Source: Neoconidiobolus thromboides FSU 785
Lineage: Eukaryota; Entomophthoromycota; Entomophthoromycetes; Entomophthorales; Neoconidiobolaceae
DNA length: 64,000 nt
Assembly (NCBI GenBank): GCA_025603075.1
Contig: MU626305.1
Span: 1 to 64,000, forward strand
Direction of reading: 5' to 3'
Shown piece by piece: positions 1 to 10,735 of this stretch. Below the pieces are notes generated by a model, which had not been told where the DNA came from, ran no database searches, and worked only from the letters and a program-made list of their open reading frames with translations. The translations under genes and the position numbers were made by a program. Within the stretch, counting starts at the first letter, position 1. The number at the start of each line of letters is the position of its first letter.

Positions 1-295
1 ACAATTTTGATTGATATCAATGTAGGTATTATATTGGTAAAAGCCTTGCTAATTCGAAAATTTCTATTAAATTTAGTAGAAATTCAGCTAACTTAGACAT
101 CCCCATATTTATTGTAGTATTATAATATAAACCTATTAAAAATCAAATGATATTGCTTATATAAATCGATTTAAATAAAAAAGTCTTTAAAATTAACTTA
201 AACTTAACAGTTTTATTTTATTTTTATATTAAAGCTTATATCTATTGTTTAGTTTACTTTTTATTACCTTTATTTTTATTACTTTATACTTAAAT

Positions 296-398
296 ATATG
301 TGGATCTTTTTTTAGTTTTGTCGCTTTTTTTATTTTTTAAGGATTAAAGTGAAGAAATTATAGTAAAATTTTTGAACAAAAAAATACATCCCCGTATA
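296..398 (-). mobile_element. MITE-like element copy 1
   Basis: Diverged copy of the ~105-bp inverted-repeat element found throughout the window, in reverse orientation. Its right end reads ACATCCCCGTATA and its left end TATGTGGATC. It has no coding capacity. It abuts copy 2 in inverted orientation, sharing the GTATA at the junction. Confidence 0.7.
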
Positions 399-500
399 AA
401 GATGTGTTTTTTTGCTTAGGAATTTTACTAACAATCTTTCCACTCAAATAGTGCTTAAAAAATGGAAAAAATGATGGAGCCAAAAAAAAGATCCTCATAT
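395..500 (+). mobile_element. MITE-like element copy 2
   Basis: Forward copy. The core has the diagnostic CCACTCAAATAGTGCTT block of subgroup B (see the family finding). Ends are TATAAAGATGTG on the left and GATCCTCATATAA on the right. Confidence 0.75.
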
Positions 501-691
501 AATGCTCTATTGTATATATTTTCAGCTTTTTATTTTTTTAGTTATATTAGGGGGTATCTTAACTTCTATAGTTAGTTTTATAAATTCATTTAGCACTATA
601 AAAATTGGTTATTCTTTTGCTTGAAATCAACATATATATTGCTTTATATACTTAGTGTTTATTATTATTAGTAAATATCTGAGTATCTACT

Positions 692-797
692 ATATGGGGA
701 TGTATTTTTGTGCTTAAGAATTTTACTAACAAAATTTCCGCTTAAATAGCGCTTAAAAAATGAAAAAAATAATGAAGTCAAAAAAACACTCTCATAT
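692..797 (+). mobile_element. MITE-like element copy 3
   Basis: Forward, well-preserved copy of subgroup A: CCGCTTAAATAGCGCTT core, left end ATATGGGGATGTATTTTTG, right end AACACTCTCATAT. Both ends are flanked by ATAT. Confidence 0.85.
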
Positions 798-2183
798 TTT
801 ATCAGTCATATTATAAATCTATTATTTTCAATCTTTTTTCAATCCTATTTCCTAAGCAAACAGCTTTATTGATTAAAATAATAAAATGTATAAAGATAGG
901 CATCTTTAACTTAAAAAGCTTTAAACTTTCAATTTTTTATATGACATAATTTAAAAGTTACTTGTTTTTTAGATATTTAGTCCAAAGCACTCCCTTAAGG
1001 GGGCCAAAAAAATTATAGACCAAGACGACTTTTGTTAAGTAAAAATCAAAAACTTATGTTAAATGATAATTAGAGGAAAAATCAAAAAGTAGTTAATTTC
1101 CATCGTTAGAAAACATTTTGCAAGCAACTTCATTCCTTCTGAACAAGTGGTTCTCTTAGGGAATAGAGAATTATATATTAGTCAAGATTTTTTTAGCTAA
1201 AATGGTTCTAAGAAGAAAAGGTCTAGTGGATTTTATAAACTGATTTATAGTGATGAAAAGCTAAGGTTTTAGTGTCCTGTATATCCAACATTGTACTAAA
1301 CCCTACCAAAGACAATATAATAAATTCCAGATGTTAAACTAGGAAACTGATTTTTTTTGTCGAATCTTAGTCTAACTTGAACTAGTGGTATCTACTTTTT
1401 GTTATCTTTTCTTTTATTCACTTAGCTTTTCTTGTTTTAAATGAAGCAAACTTTGTATTCGAATAGGTAATCAAAAAAAGGTAAATCATTAAGTGGATAA
1501 TTAGGAGTTTAATCATACACACAAATGATAAACATTTATAAAAAATTAATTCTAAACAGCACTTGAATCATTTGGATTTGTTAAAACTATATTATAAGTA
1601 AACAAAAGGATTCAAAGCTTACGATAACCTCAAGGCTTTGTACTATCACGGGTAAATTATATTCATAAAAACATTAGTGTTTCTCAAGTTCCTATTGGTT
1701 TTTTGAATAGTAGTTTTATAAAGGTGCAGAATTACAGCAACGAGATGCTTACTATGTTATCTTCCTAATATTTTCCAGGTTAGTCACTTTTTAAACTTTG
1801 GTTTTTGTTTTATTGAAATAAATCTCTGCTTCATTTATTTTTGAACTTAGTACATTTAGAAAAATGACATTTGATAAAAATATTATTGTTATAAGCAACA
1901 GCATTATTATTATTCTAACATAAACTTATAGGTCTTATGGGAAATTCTAGCATATATGTATAGTTTTGAGATGGAAATTGCCTTTTTTGCGATAAATTAC
2001 TACTCTTTGGACTATTAACTTTTTGTACCTACATTGCTTAGATAAAATTTTCTTCATCTGTACTATATATTAAAAGACTATCCTTTAAATACGTCCAAAT
2101 AATCAAAGGAAAAGGTCGATATAAAACAAATTACTTTATATAATGGAGCTTTTTTATTCAATTTTAAGGATCAATCTATCAAG

Positions 2184-2289
2184 ATATGGGGATGTATTTT
2201 TTCGTTTAAGAATTTTGCTAATAATCTTTCCACTCAAATAGTGCTTAAAAATGGAAAAAGTAATAAAGACAAAAAAAACATCTCCATAT
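2184..2289 (+). mobile_element. MITE-like element copy 4
   Basis: Forward subgroup B copy. Left end ATATGGGGATG, core CCACTCAAATAGTGCTT, right end AACATCTCCATATT. Intact termini. Confidence 0.85.
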
Positions 2290-2912
2290 TTAAATACAAC
2301 TATTATAATTTTTTATGACTTTTTTAGTGCTAATTTTTATGAGCGAATTATAACCACTTTTAAGCCCTAGTTCATCATATTCCAATCAAACTTTTAAGAT
2401 AAAATTTGTTTCTAAATAAGTAGTTAATTAGGTCGCAAAAGAGCTGCAACAATTGTACCTTCTTTAATTTTATAGGCTGGTAATTTTATGAAGCTATTAA
2501 TTTATAAATCAATTTCCAGTATAAAACTAATATTTTAAAGTTTCCAGTGGTAGTACATAAGTATAAAAACACTATGACTATGAAGTTTGTTTCGAAAATT
2601 TGCCTGTATATAATTTACAAAATTTTAAATAAACGATTGGACTTATTACAATATAATGTTTGGCTATAAAGCCTATACCGAAAAAGTTGTATATAATTTG
2701 CTACTTAAATTATGATCAATAATGATTTTATATTTAAAAGGGGATTTTAATAATGGCTACGCTATACAATTAACCTAATAAGCCATTAAAAAGACTGAAA
2801 GTACACCAACTCGCCTTCTAACCTTGGATACTACTTTTTTATAGTAATAGACCATCTGGGTGGAACTATATCTGAAATTACACTATTTTCACTTATGATT
2901 TACACACTTTTA

Positions 2913-3053
2913 TAAACACAAAAATACATCCCTTAATATTAGGTTTAATTACAAAATGTCCACTTTTTAAGAATTTTACCAACAAATTTTCCGCTTAAAT
3001 GGCGCTTAGAAAATGGAAAAAATAATGAAGTCAAAAAAAACACTCTCAAATAT
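2913..3053 (+). mobile_element. Degenerate MITE-like copy 5 plus an inverted end fragment
   Basis: A forward subgroup A body (from about 2962: AAGAATTTTACCAACAAATT, then CCGCTTAAATGGCGCTT) ends at CACTCTCAAATA but lacks a recognisable left terminus. Immediately upstream, AAACACAAAAATACATCCC (2915-2933) is the end of a reverse copy. This is either two broken copies or one rearranged copy. Confidence 0.65.
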
Positions 3054-4275
3054 TGAGTTTGAATTTCTGAAGTGCTGCTGGTTTTTAAAATTAACTAATA
3101 CTTTATTGTGGTTTTTGTTAAGCCAATAATGATAAATTTCGTTATAATAAAGCCTTTTTGTTTTCATATCATCATATATATAGATTATTGTTATATTTAT
3201 TTTTCATACAATTTTTAATTTGAAACAAAATAATTACTATGAGTTAAAATATCACTTTGAGCATGAATTTTGTGGAAAAGTTCAATTAATATTTGAATTT
3301 GGAAACTGTTAAGCATTAGACTGATATAAAAATTTAGATATTAAAAAGGGATGACTATTTGGTTATTTAATCAAAAAATAAAGTTGGGTACAGAATGCTT
3401 GGTTTATTTTTAAAATGGCAAACTTTCTACTTTATTAAAAAGATTAAAAATTAAATACCCCTTTATAAGCATGTTTTTTCAACTCAGCAAACTAATATTA
3501 TTATTGTTTTATTTAGAACATGAATTTTATCAATAATTATTATTTTAAGGTTAATATTTAGTCACTTGAAAATATTTAATTTATTTTTATGGGCATTTTA
3601 TGAAAGGGATGGCAATATCGGATTTATCTATATTTAGTAAGGTTCTATTTTATTTAGAATTAGTTTGGGAATATTTTGGTTTTAAACTTCTCCTTTATAG
3701 TGAAAAAATAAACTAAAGCTTTATCGAACTTGATATGATAGCAAAAGCAAAAACACAGATAAAATGGGTGTTTTAAGGTAAGAAAAACTTGATGTTTACT
3801 TTTCGAATAACGCCCACTTTTAAATGAAGGTAGAAGACAAAACTCAATTTGATAAGAATATTAAAAGGAGAAATATTAAGATGCTCTTGTTTCATTTTTC
3901 GACCATTTTTAATATAGCCAAGTTATTTTTAGCCGTGTTACATAAAAAAGGTATTTCCTTATATAATTTCATCTTCAAAAAGGGGGGTCTTTACCATAAA
4001 TTTCACAATATCAAAGTGCATAAAATAATTATAAACAAAGTCTCTTAGTTTGGATTTTATCTGACCTTTTAGACTTGGTCCTTCTGCTCAGGTAGAACAT
4101 CCATTTAGTTTTTGTTTTGTCCCAATAAAATATTTGAAGTTTAAGTTTACGAATTTCTGCAAAAAGCAATCTTTTATTTATAGTATCAATTTATTTTGTT
4201 AAAACTTTTTTAATTCTCAAGTAATAAAAAACAAATAATTTTATTTCATATATTAATAAACTGGCTAACAAAATC

Positions 4276-4617
4276 TCAAATTGAGACTAATGTTTTTTCT
4301 TTTCTACGTTGGTTTTGAAACCAAATTTGGATTTTTCTTTCACTCAAGTTTAAAGCATTAGATAACCAAATCCTTTCTTTTTTAGTAGGGTAGTGGTTCT
4401 CTTTATAGAAATCAAACAACATGCTTTCTTGGTGCCTCGATTTACGTACTCTTAAATTCGTATATATATTTATTATGTTTTCGCTACTGCTGCTAGTCAA
4501 GTAATCGCTACTTTTGTTAAATAAGGCATTATCGGATTTATTATTTGAAGAATCGTTATTTAGTATATCATAAAACAATTCATTAATACTTGGCAACTTA
4601 ACATTATAGGTTTTCAT
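4276..4617 (-). CDS. Small homeodomain protein (homeobox gene 1)
   Basis: A likely sequence-specific DNA-binding nuclear factor of 113 aa. I start it at the internal ATG at 4617 because the next residues (KLPSINELFYDIL) match the N-terminal motif of the second homeobox gene. An upstream in-frame ATG at 4644 would add nine residues. The C-terminal half is a homeodomain: a basic arm (LRVRKSRHQ), helices 1 and 2 (MLFDFYKENHYPTKKERIWL) and recognition helix KIQIWFQNQRRKEK with the invariant WF-N-R residues (W, F, N51, R53). The middle is Ser/Asn-rich and probably disordered. The ORF ends a few residues after the homeodomain and has no visible intron. Target genes are unknown. A role as mating-type or developmental regulator is possible but only inferred from family precedent. 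Confidence 0.85.
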   Translation of the reverse strand: MKTYNVKLPSINELFYDILNNDSSNNKSDNALFNKSSDYLTSSSSENIINIYTNLRVRKSRHQESMLFDFYKENHYPTKKERIWLSNALNLSERKIQIWFQNQRRKEKTLVSI

Positions 4618-6388
4618 TATTATTCTAAATTTTGTTTTTCTCAAAAATATCTTTTTATATATATTTCAGTATTCGTAACTACAATTCTATTTAAATGATA
4701 CCCCATTTTATAATTTATAAATTACTTCAACTTGATTTAATTTAGCTAGACTGTATTTTACGAAGTATGTAACTATGATTATTGAATTCAATAATGAGTT
4801 AAGTCCCCTTAATCTAAGATTAAGCTATCTATTTATACCTTTAGATTAATTTCTGAGTAATAGAAACTTCTAGTAATATTATTTCTGTTGTAGAAGCCTG
4901 AATTATATCTAAGCTTCTGAGTAAAACTATTTAACGTTATCTTTATAGTATTGCAAATAGTTATTTTATTTTTAACACTGAGATCATTTTTCACACTCAC
5001 TATTTTTTATTTACTCCTTTTATTATATCACCTTATTTAAATATCTTTAAATCACTTGAGATATTCGATCTCAACATAACAAAGTTACACCTTTGGCTTA
5101 TATAAATGACTAAGTAGGACCATTGAAAAAAGATGTCATTATTATCATAGTTAAGATACAACATTCTATTACTTTTTGGCTTATTAATATAATAAATTTG
5201 CTTTTTAAATGGGGTCATTTGAGCAGGGATACTAAATCGAACTTTTTCTGAGAGACTTATTCTATAAAAATAATTTTTAAAAAGCTTTCCGTTTATATAC
5301 TGCCTTTATACAAAAATTCCGACTTAAAAGTCCCGTTTCTAAAATGATAATATAATTTTATAATTGTTTTGAGTTGTACAATTATTAGCAGACATTATAC
5401 TAATAACATTATTACGAGTTGATTAAAATTATCGTAAAAAACTATTTAATTTACAACTATTTTATAATATATAATTTAGCTTTATAAATAGTTAAATTCG
5501 ATTAGCTCATGTTATATATTAACATTAATTAAAGTTTAATAATACCAATTTAAATAAAACATGGTTTGAAATATTATTTTGGGAATAAATTTTAAAAGTA
5601 ACAGTTAAAGGTTGCAATCTCGAATCAGAACTGAGATTCACTTGTAAAAAGTAATCGCCTTTTTTAAAACTAAAGATTTTATTTTTATATACTGCTTTAA
5701 AGCAAAAAATATTATTATTCAATTTTTTGGGTTTACAGGTGTGTATTTTAAATTGCTAAAATATATATAGGAAGATCCCGAGATATCAAAAGGGGTAGTT
5801 AAATATTAATTTTACATTCAATGGTGGAATTTAACTTGATCTAGATCAGATGCTTAATCTCCCCCTTTCTTTTGATTTATCACTTTAGCATACAGCTGTT
5901 GCAACTTTGTTCTAACTTTGTTAACTGCTCATTTAATAATAAAATTTTGCTTAAGCTAGGCTGAAATCTACAGACTAGACTTTAAAAAAACCTTATACTA
6001 GATAACTGACTAAAATTACTGCAAATTAAGTCGGAATAGAATTGGAGAAGCTATATTTGACTATATAATAATTTTTAGAACCAATAATGTATACATTTAA
6101 GTGTAACCTATCATAAACAAATAAAAAATAAACAGGGATTTAGAATTTATATTTGAAAGATTTTAGACGCAAATTGTCAAAAGGCAGATATAGAAATCAT
6201 TAATTTTATAATTACAATTTTAAATTTATTAAAAAAAGTTAACCTGTATAATAGTACTTAATATAAAAATAATGTATTTTTAATAGTATATATAATATCA
6301 AAATAAAGAACGGAAATTAATTAAAAAATTAGCTGGCCTATTTAAAGCTTATGAAGATCATAAAAAATAAAAGGTTAACTAGAATAGC
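4618..6388. other. Spacer between the two homeobox genes
   Basis: About 1.8 kb of AT-rich DNA with no supported gene. Two short minus-strand ORFs (5033-5218 and 5525-5722) show no domain and no conserved composition. No element copy lies here, unlike the flanks. Confidence 0.5.
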
Positions 6389-6814
6389 TTATAGAGGAAG
6401 GGATTGAAAATTCCTTAATAGTTTAACTTTTTGTCTTTGGTTCTGGAACCAGATTTGAATTTTACGTACAGGCAATGAAAGTTTTTCGGACAACCTTTTC
6501 CTTAAAACCTTATCTGGAAATGGTGTTCTTTGAAACACTTGGTATAATATATCTTCTTGCTCTTTAGATTTACGTATTCTATAGCTGACATTTCTCATTT
6601 TGTTATCGGCAGCACCATTTTGATTATAATTATTGTTTATTCCAGCATAATAATATCTTGGAGGTGAAAAAGTATCATTTGCACTAATAATGGTATTATC
6701 TGTTGAGCTGCAACTATTTGCGCTATTATCTACCAAAACAATTTTTGGGCCAGGTAATAAAAAATCTCCAAACACATCTTTTAAGCTAGGAAGAATCACT
6801 CCACTCTTGTTCAT
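6389..6814 (-). CDS. Small homeodomain protein (homeobox gene 2)
   Basis: A 141-aa protein with the same plan as the homeobox gene 2.1 kb downstream. It has a short N-terminal motif (ILPSLKDVFGDFLLPGP), a Ser/Asn/Thr-rich linker, then a homeodomain. The homeodomain has the basic start YRIRKSKEQ, helix 1 and 2 region (ILYQVFQRTPFPDKVLRKRL) and recognition helix KIQIWFQNQRQKVK, and the protein ends soon after. Conserved recognition-helix residues (W, F, N, R) are all present, so DNA binding should be intact. There is no intron. The two genes are in tandem on the minus strand and look like old duplicates: the homeodomain helices have diverged but the architecture and the LPS-(I/L)-x-(E/D)-(L/V)-F motif are retained. 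The biological role is not determinable from sequence. Confidence 0.88.
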   Translation of the reverse strand: MNKSGVILPSLKDVFGDFLLPGPKIVLVDNSANSCSSTDNTIISANDTFSPPRYYYAGINNNYNQNGAADNKMRNVSYRIRKSKEQEDILYQVFQRTPFPDKVLRKRLSEKLSLPVRKIQIWFQNQRQKVKLLRNFQSLPL

Positions 6815-8610
6815 ATTACCGCCAAATTTTATTTATGTCAATAAAGATCAGTAAAGAAAGATTATATATTTATTATCTTTTTAATGATTTTTCTGCTATT
6901 TTATTTACTATTTATACTTTTTTCAATTATTATTTTATAGTAAAAAAGTGCTGAGTTTAATTTTTGAATTTCCACCCCTTCTGTAAAGATTGTTCAACCC
7001 CTTTATTTCGTAATACTAAATCTGGGTTATAGAGTGCTGAAATCTAGTCAATTCTCCATACTTTATTAACCCCCTCACCCATCTAGTTCACTATAATAGT
7101 TTTAATCAATGCAAATTGAACATATTTTTATCTAATAATCAATTATAAAAACAATATCGTTTATTAAACTCAAAAGCAATACTAATGAAGATAAAAATAA
7201 ATATTTATTATGTTTATTCTTTACTTAATAGCAAGCTTGTCTTTTATTTATAAAATAGTGTAAGTAGTAGTTAAGAATAAATAGGAGAATTGATTCATTA
7301 AATAAGGGATACGTAATGTGGTTACATAGTGTGATTATATAAGTTACAAATTTAGGTAAATTTTTATTTAAAAATAATGTTATATATTTTATCAACTGAT
7401 TTTAATTAACATCACTTCTAAACCATCTTCAATTGAATTAAAATTATCTATTTCGAATAACTGAGTTTAAAATATACCATATATTAAACATGATATACCA
7501 ATTATTATGTGCTATCTTTAGCATCTTGAATCTTATTAGCATAAAAAATAATTTATAAAAAATAAATAAATTAGGTTTTAACAAAGTAAATGAATTCAAA
7601 AAAATAGTGTACACATCCTTTTCTACTATTTCTATTCTAAATAAGAAATATAAATAAATAACGGAATAAATGTAATTTATGTGAACTTAGCCTTATTTAT
7701 TTATATCTACCTAAAACTCCCTTTTATTCTACTTATTTTTATAAATCAATATTAAATTTTAAGCTTAAGTATCAACCCCATATTATTGCAAAATAAATCT
7801 GGTAAAGATACACATTAAAGTAATGGCTATTTTTAATTAATTACGATTGGTTATCTATGGAAGATTTATCCAATCATTTTATTTACAATAAAAATAGGGT
7901 TGTAAATTTAACCCTTAATAAAATTTTATTAATTATTTTAACGAATTTGCACACTTGACAGCCCTGAATAAAGGTTCAAAAATATTAATAATATAAGGCA
8001 GTTAAGACATTAAAAAAAGCTATTTTTTATTACGAAAATACTAATTTCTATCAATAAATTTTTTAAAAACCTCGAATCTGATGGACAAGTGTGTCATTGA
8101 ATTAAAATTAGCTTATGAACAATGTGTTTCTTGGAATAAACATTATTGAAAATTATGTTTAGATTTGATATCAAAATTTATATAAACAGCTATTCAAACT
8201 AAAACAATAGAATGCTTTATTGCATAGAATAAGGTTAACTAGCAAGTCTAAGAAAAAATAATTTTTTCTATGTTGATATATAGCTTAACCAGATGGTGCA
8301 TCACCTGATTGAGTTCTGTTTAAATAAAGTAGTAGAGGAGTATATTAAAAAATATGAATATGTTTTTTTGTCTAATAGGAGTTTTAGAAAAATGCCTTTT
8401 TTTAAAAAAAGGATGTAATACACAAGGGTATAGTTAATCTCGCTTTTTCTTTAAATTCCTATTTACTGTCTATTAAATAAACCACTTGAGGATTTTCCCC
8501 TTCAAAGAATATAATAAAAAAGTCAATATCATAATTACATTGATATCAAAGCTTGATAAGTTTCTTATCAACAATAAAATACTTCACTATTACAGTTTTA
8601 TCAAATACCA

Positions 8611-8714
8611 CATGGGGATGTATTTTTTGTTTAAGAATTCTACTAACAACCTTTCTGCCTAAATAGTGCTTAAAAAAAATGGAAAAAGTGATAAAGCCAA
8701 AAAAAATCCTCGAA
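8611..8714 (+). mobile_element. MITE-like element copy 6
   Basis: Forward subgroup B copy. The left end CATGGGGATG is intact. The right end is degraded (AATCCTCGAATG instead of the usual CATCTCCATAT). Confidence 0.75.
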
Positions 8715-8951
8715 TGATAAATTTAAAATTAAATCAAAGTGGTATAAATTAAAAATAAAAATAAAAATAAAATAAAATTTCTGTTTATTTTTTTAGCAAA
8801 TTTATAATTTTTACTTTTAGGATTAAATAGTAAATTATCATACTAATAATAATTACGAAATATAATAGTTTTAATTATTAATAAAATAAAAACAGAGTAA
8901 ATTTTAGAAAAATTACTTAATTTTAAAATAACAGAACTTTTTTATTTTTAA

Positions 8952-9057
8952 ATATGGGGGTGTTTTTTTGGCTTTATCACTTTTTCCATTTTTTAAGCGC
9001 TGTTTGAGCAGAAAAACTATTAATAAAATTATTAAACACAAAAATACATCCCCATAT
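8952..9057 (-). mobile_element. MITE-like element copy 7
   Basis: Reverse, well-preserved copy. Termini are ATATGGGGGTGTTTTTTT and AAAATACATCCCCATAT, a near-perfect inverted pair. Core AAGCGCTGTTTGAGC. Confidence 0.85.
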
Positions 9058-9180
9058 TATTTTTTGATTAAAATATTAAATCTATTAAAATATTTATTTT
9101 TGTTTTGATAAAACATAATGTAGACTATATAATAATAAATATAACTACTGATTAAATAATCTAATATTTTATAAAAAATA

Positions 9181-9285
9181 ATATAGGGATGTTTTTTTGA
9201 TTTCATTACTTTTCTATCTTTTAAGTATTATTTGAGTGGGAAAATTGTTAGTAAAATCCTTAAACATAAAAATACATCCCTATAT
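9181..9285 (-). mobile_element. MITE-like element copy 8
   Basis: Reverse copy whose two termini carry a compensated change: ATATAGGGATG on the left and CATCCCTATAT on the right. They therefore still pair perfectly as inverted repeats. Confidence 0.82.
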
Positions 9286-9698
9286 ACTTATTATTATTTT
9301 TTTTTTTAATTTTTTTTTAACAAGTTAACTTTGTGAAATCTGATGCTCAGTAGTTAGAGTTAAAGGGTCTTAATTTATATAACCAAAATAAAATTTAATT
9401 ATAAAAGATAACATGGAATAAGTTATAGATTATATAAAACAAATAGAAGAAAAGAAATTATCATAAAACTTACATAAAGTATTATTAGATAAACTTAATA
9501 GCTTTATTAAAAATATGGTATCAAAAAAAGTAATTCAATTAAAAAGGTTTAACTTATTGTATTAAAAGACATGATAATTGTTATTTTTTGTCATAGTTAC
9601 CAAGTATAAATATCAAAAAAGACAATATTCTTTATTAAATAATATAAATTATTATAATAAACCAAAATGAAGAGCTTTAAATTGACTATGCTATATAA

Positions 9699-9805
9699 AA
9701 TATGGGAATGTTTTTTTAATTTCATTGTTTTTTCCATTTTTTAAGCGCTATTTAAATGGAAATTTTGTTAGTAGAATTGTTAAACACAAAAACACGCCCT
9801 CATAT
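9699..9805 (-). mobile_element. MITE-like element copy 9
   Basis: Reverse copy. Left end ATATGGGAATGTTTTTTT, core AAGCGCTATTTAAATGG, right end AAACACGCCCTCATATA. Confidence 0.8.
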
Positions 9806-9972
9806 AGTTAAATTAGTTACAGGACTGTAACTAGTTCTATAAACAAGCTAATCAAGTTATTATAGCGTAATTAGTCATAGAGCTGATAAAGCAATATTTT
9901 GTAATTACTTAAACTATTGATAGCTAAATCAATAAATGGTTAAAAAAACAAGTAGTTATAATAATAATAATA

Positions 9973-10078
9973 ATTGGGGATGTATTTTTTCGTTTAAGAA
10001 TTTTGCTAATAATCTCTCCACTGGAATAGTGCTTAAAAATGGAAAAAGTAGTAAAGCCAAAAAAAACATCTCCATATT
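9973..10078 (+). mobile_element. MITE-like element copy 10
   Basis: Forward subgroup B copy. Left end AATTGGGGATG preceded by an ATA microsatellite, core CCACTGGAATAGTGCTT, right end AACATCTCCATAT. Confidence 0.82.
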
Positions 10079-10204
10079 ATATAGTTATTAAACATTTAAC
10101 AAAAATAGTATAAAGTATATAATTAAAAATATCAACTATTTAAAAAGATGACTTAACTAAAACTAATAATAATAATGATAAAATATTTTACCCTAAATAA
10201 GAAT

Positions 10205-10306
10205 ATATGAGGATGTTTTATTTTATCTTATCACTTTCTTCATTTTTGAATGCTATTCAAATAGAAAGATTATCAGTAAATTTTTTGAAAAAATACACCC
10301 TTACAT
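10205..10306 (-). mobile_element. MITE-like element copy 11 (diverged)
   Basis: Reverse, diverged copy. Left end ATATGAGGATG, a recognisable core (TTGAATGCTATTCAAATAG), right end AATACACCCTTACATA. It lies about 430 bp upstream of the metacaspase gene. Confidence 0.65.
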
Positions 10307-10735
10307 ACCAATAGGCATAGATAAAGTTTATTAGTTAAATCAATATTTTTAAAAAAGTTAAATTATTTTAGGCTATTAAATAGTTTAAAAAAATACTTGA
10401 GTTTTTCAAATAGCGACTAGTTACCTAATAAATAAACTTAATAATCTATTTTTCAATACATGGCTTGTATATAAGTTTAATTTTAAAATGTTATGATTAC
10501 GTTCTTTTATTAAAAATTTAACTAGTAAGTTTTTAAAATTAGGCTTTCTAAAGTGGACAAAATAATGAGATAAAGGGTAAAGCTTTTAATTTTGGTTCAA
10601 TGTTTTAAGTTTGAGATAGTGATATCATAAGCTCAAACTTATTTTAAGTCACATTAAAATATCCAATAAAAAATAAGTATGGGATCATTATATTAGCATC
10701 TAAAATGAGTTAAAACTTTATAGCTTTGTAAAAAA

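Larger units (their letters stand above)
1..4275. other. Gene-poor, element-rich stretch
   Basis: No credible gene was found. The stretch holds element copies 1-5 and an end fragment near 95-110 (ACATCCCCATAT). The longest ORF (3824-4048, 74 codons) is lysine/phenylalanine-rich and has the composition expected from AT-rich non-coding DNA. The interval 1000-1400 is slightly less AT-rich but has stop codons in all frames. Confidence 0.6.
6815..10735. other. Gene-poor, element-rich stretch
   Basis: About 3.9 kb with no supported gene. Six copies of the ~105-bp element lie between 8.6 and 10.3 kb, spaced 100-400 bp apart. An (ATA)n run precedes copy 10. The rest is AT-rich spacer. Confidence 0.6.

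Noticed and set aside
3824-4048. 74-codon plus-strand ORF
   Set aside because: Lys/Phe/Ile-rich composition as expected from random AT-rich DNA, with no domain; lies in a region without other genes.
8081-8149. Short ORF (MDKCVIELKLAYEQCVSWNK) resembling the start of Mdm35/TRIAP1
   Set aside because: The two cysteines are spaced CX10C rather than CX9C and no second CX9C helix follows in any frame within 200 bp, so this is probably fortuitous.
9181-10306. Evenly spaced 105-bp repeats at 9.2-10.3 kb considered as a CRISPR-like array
   Set aside because: Units occur in both orientations at irregular spacing with terminal inverted repeats, in a eukaryotic genome; this fits MITEs, not CRISPR.
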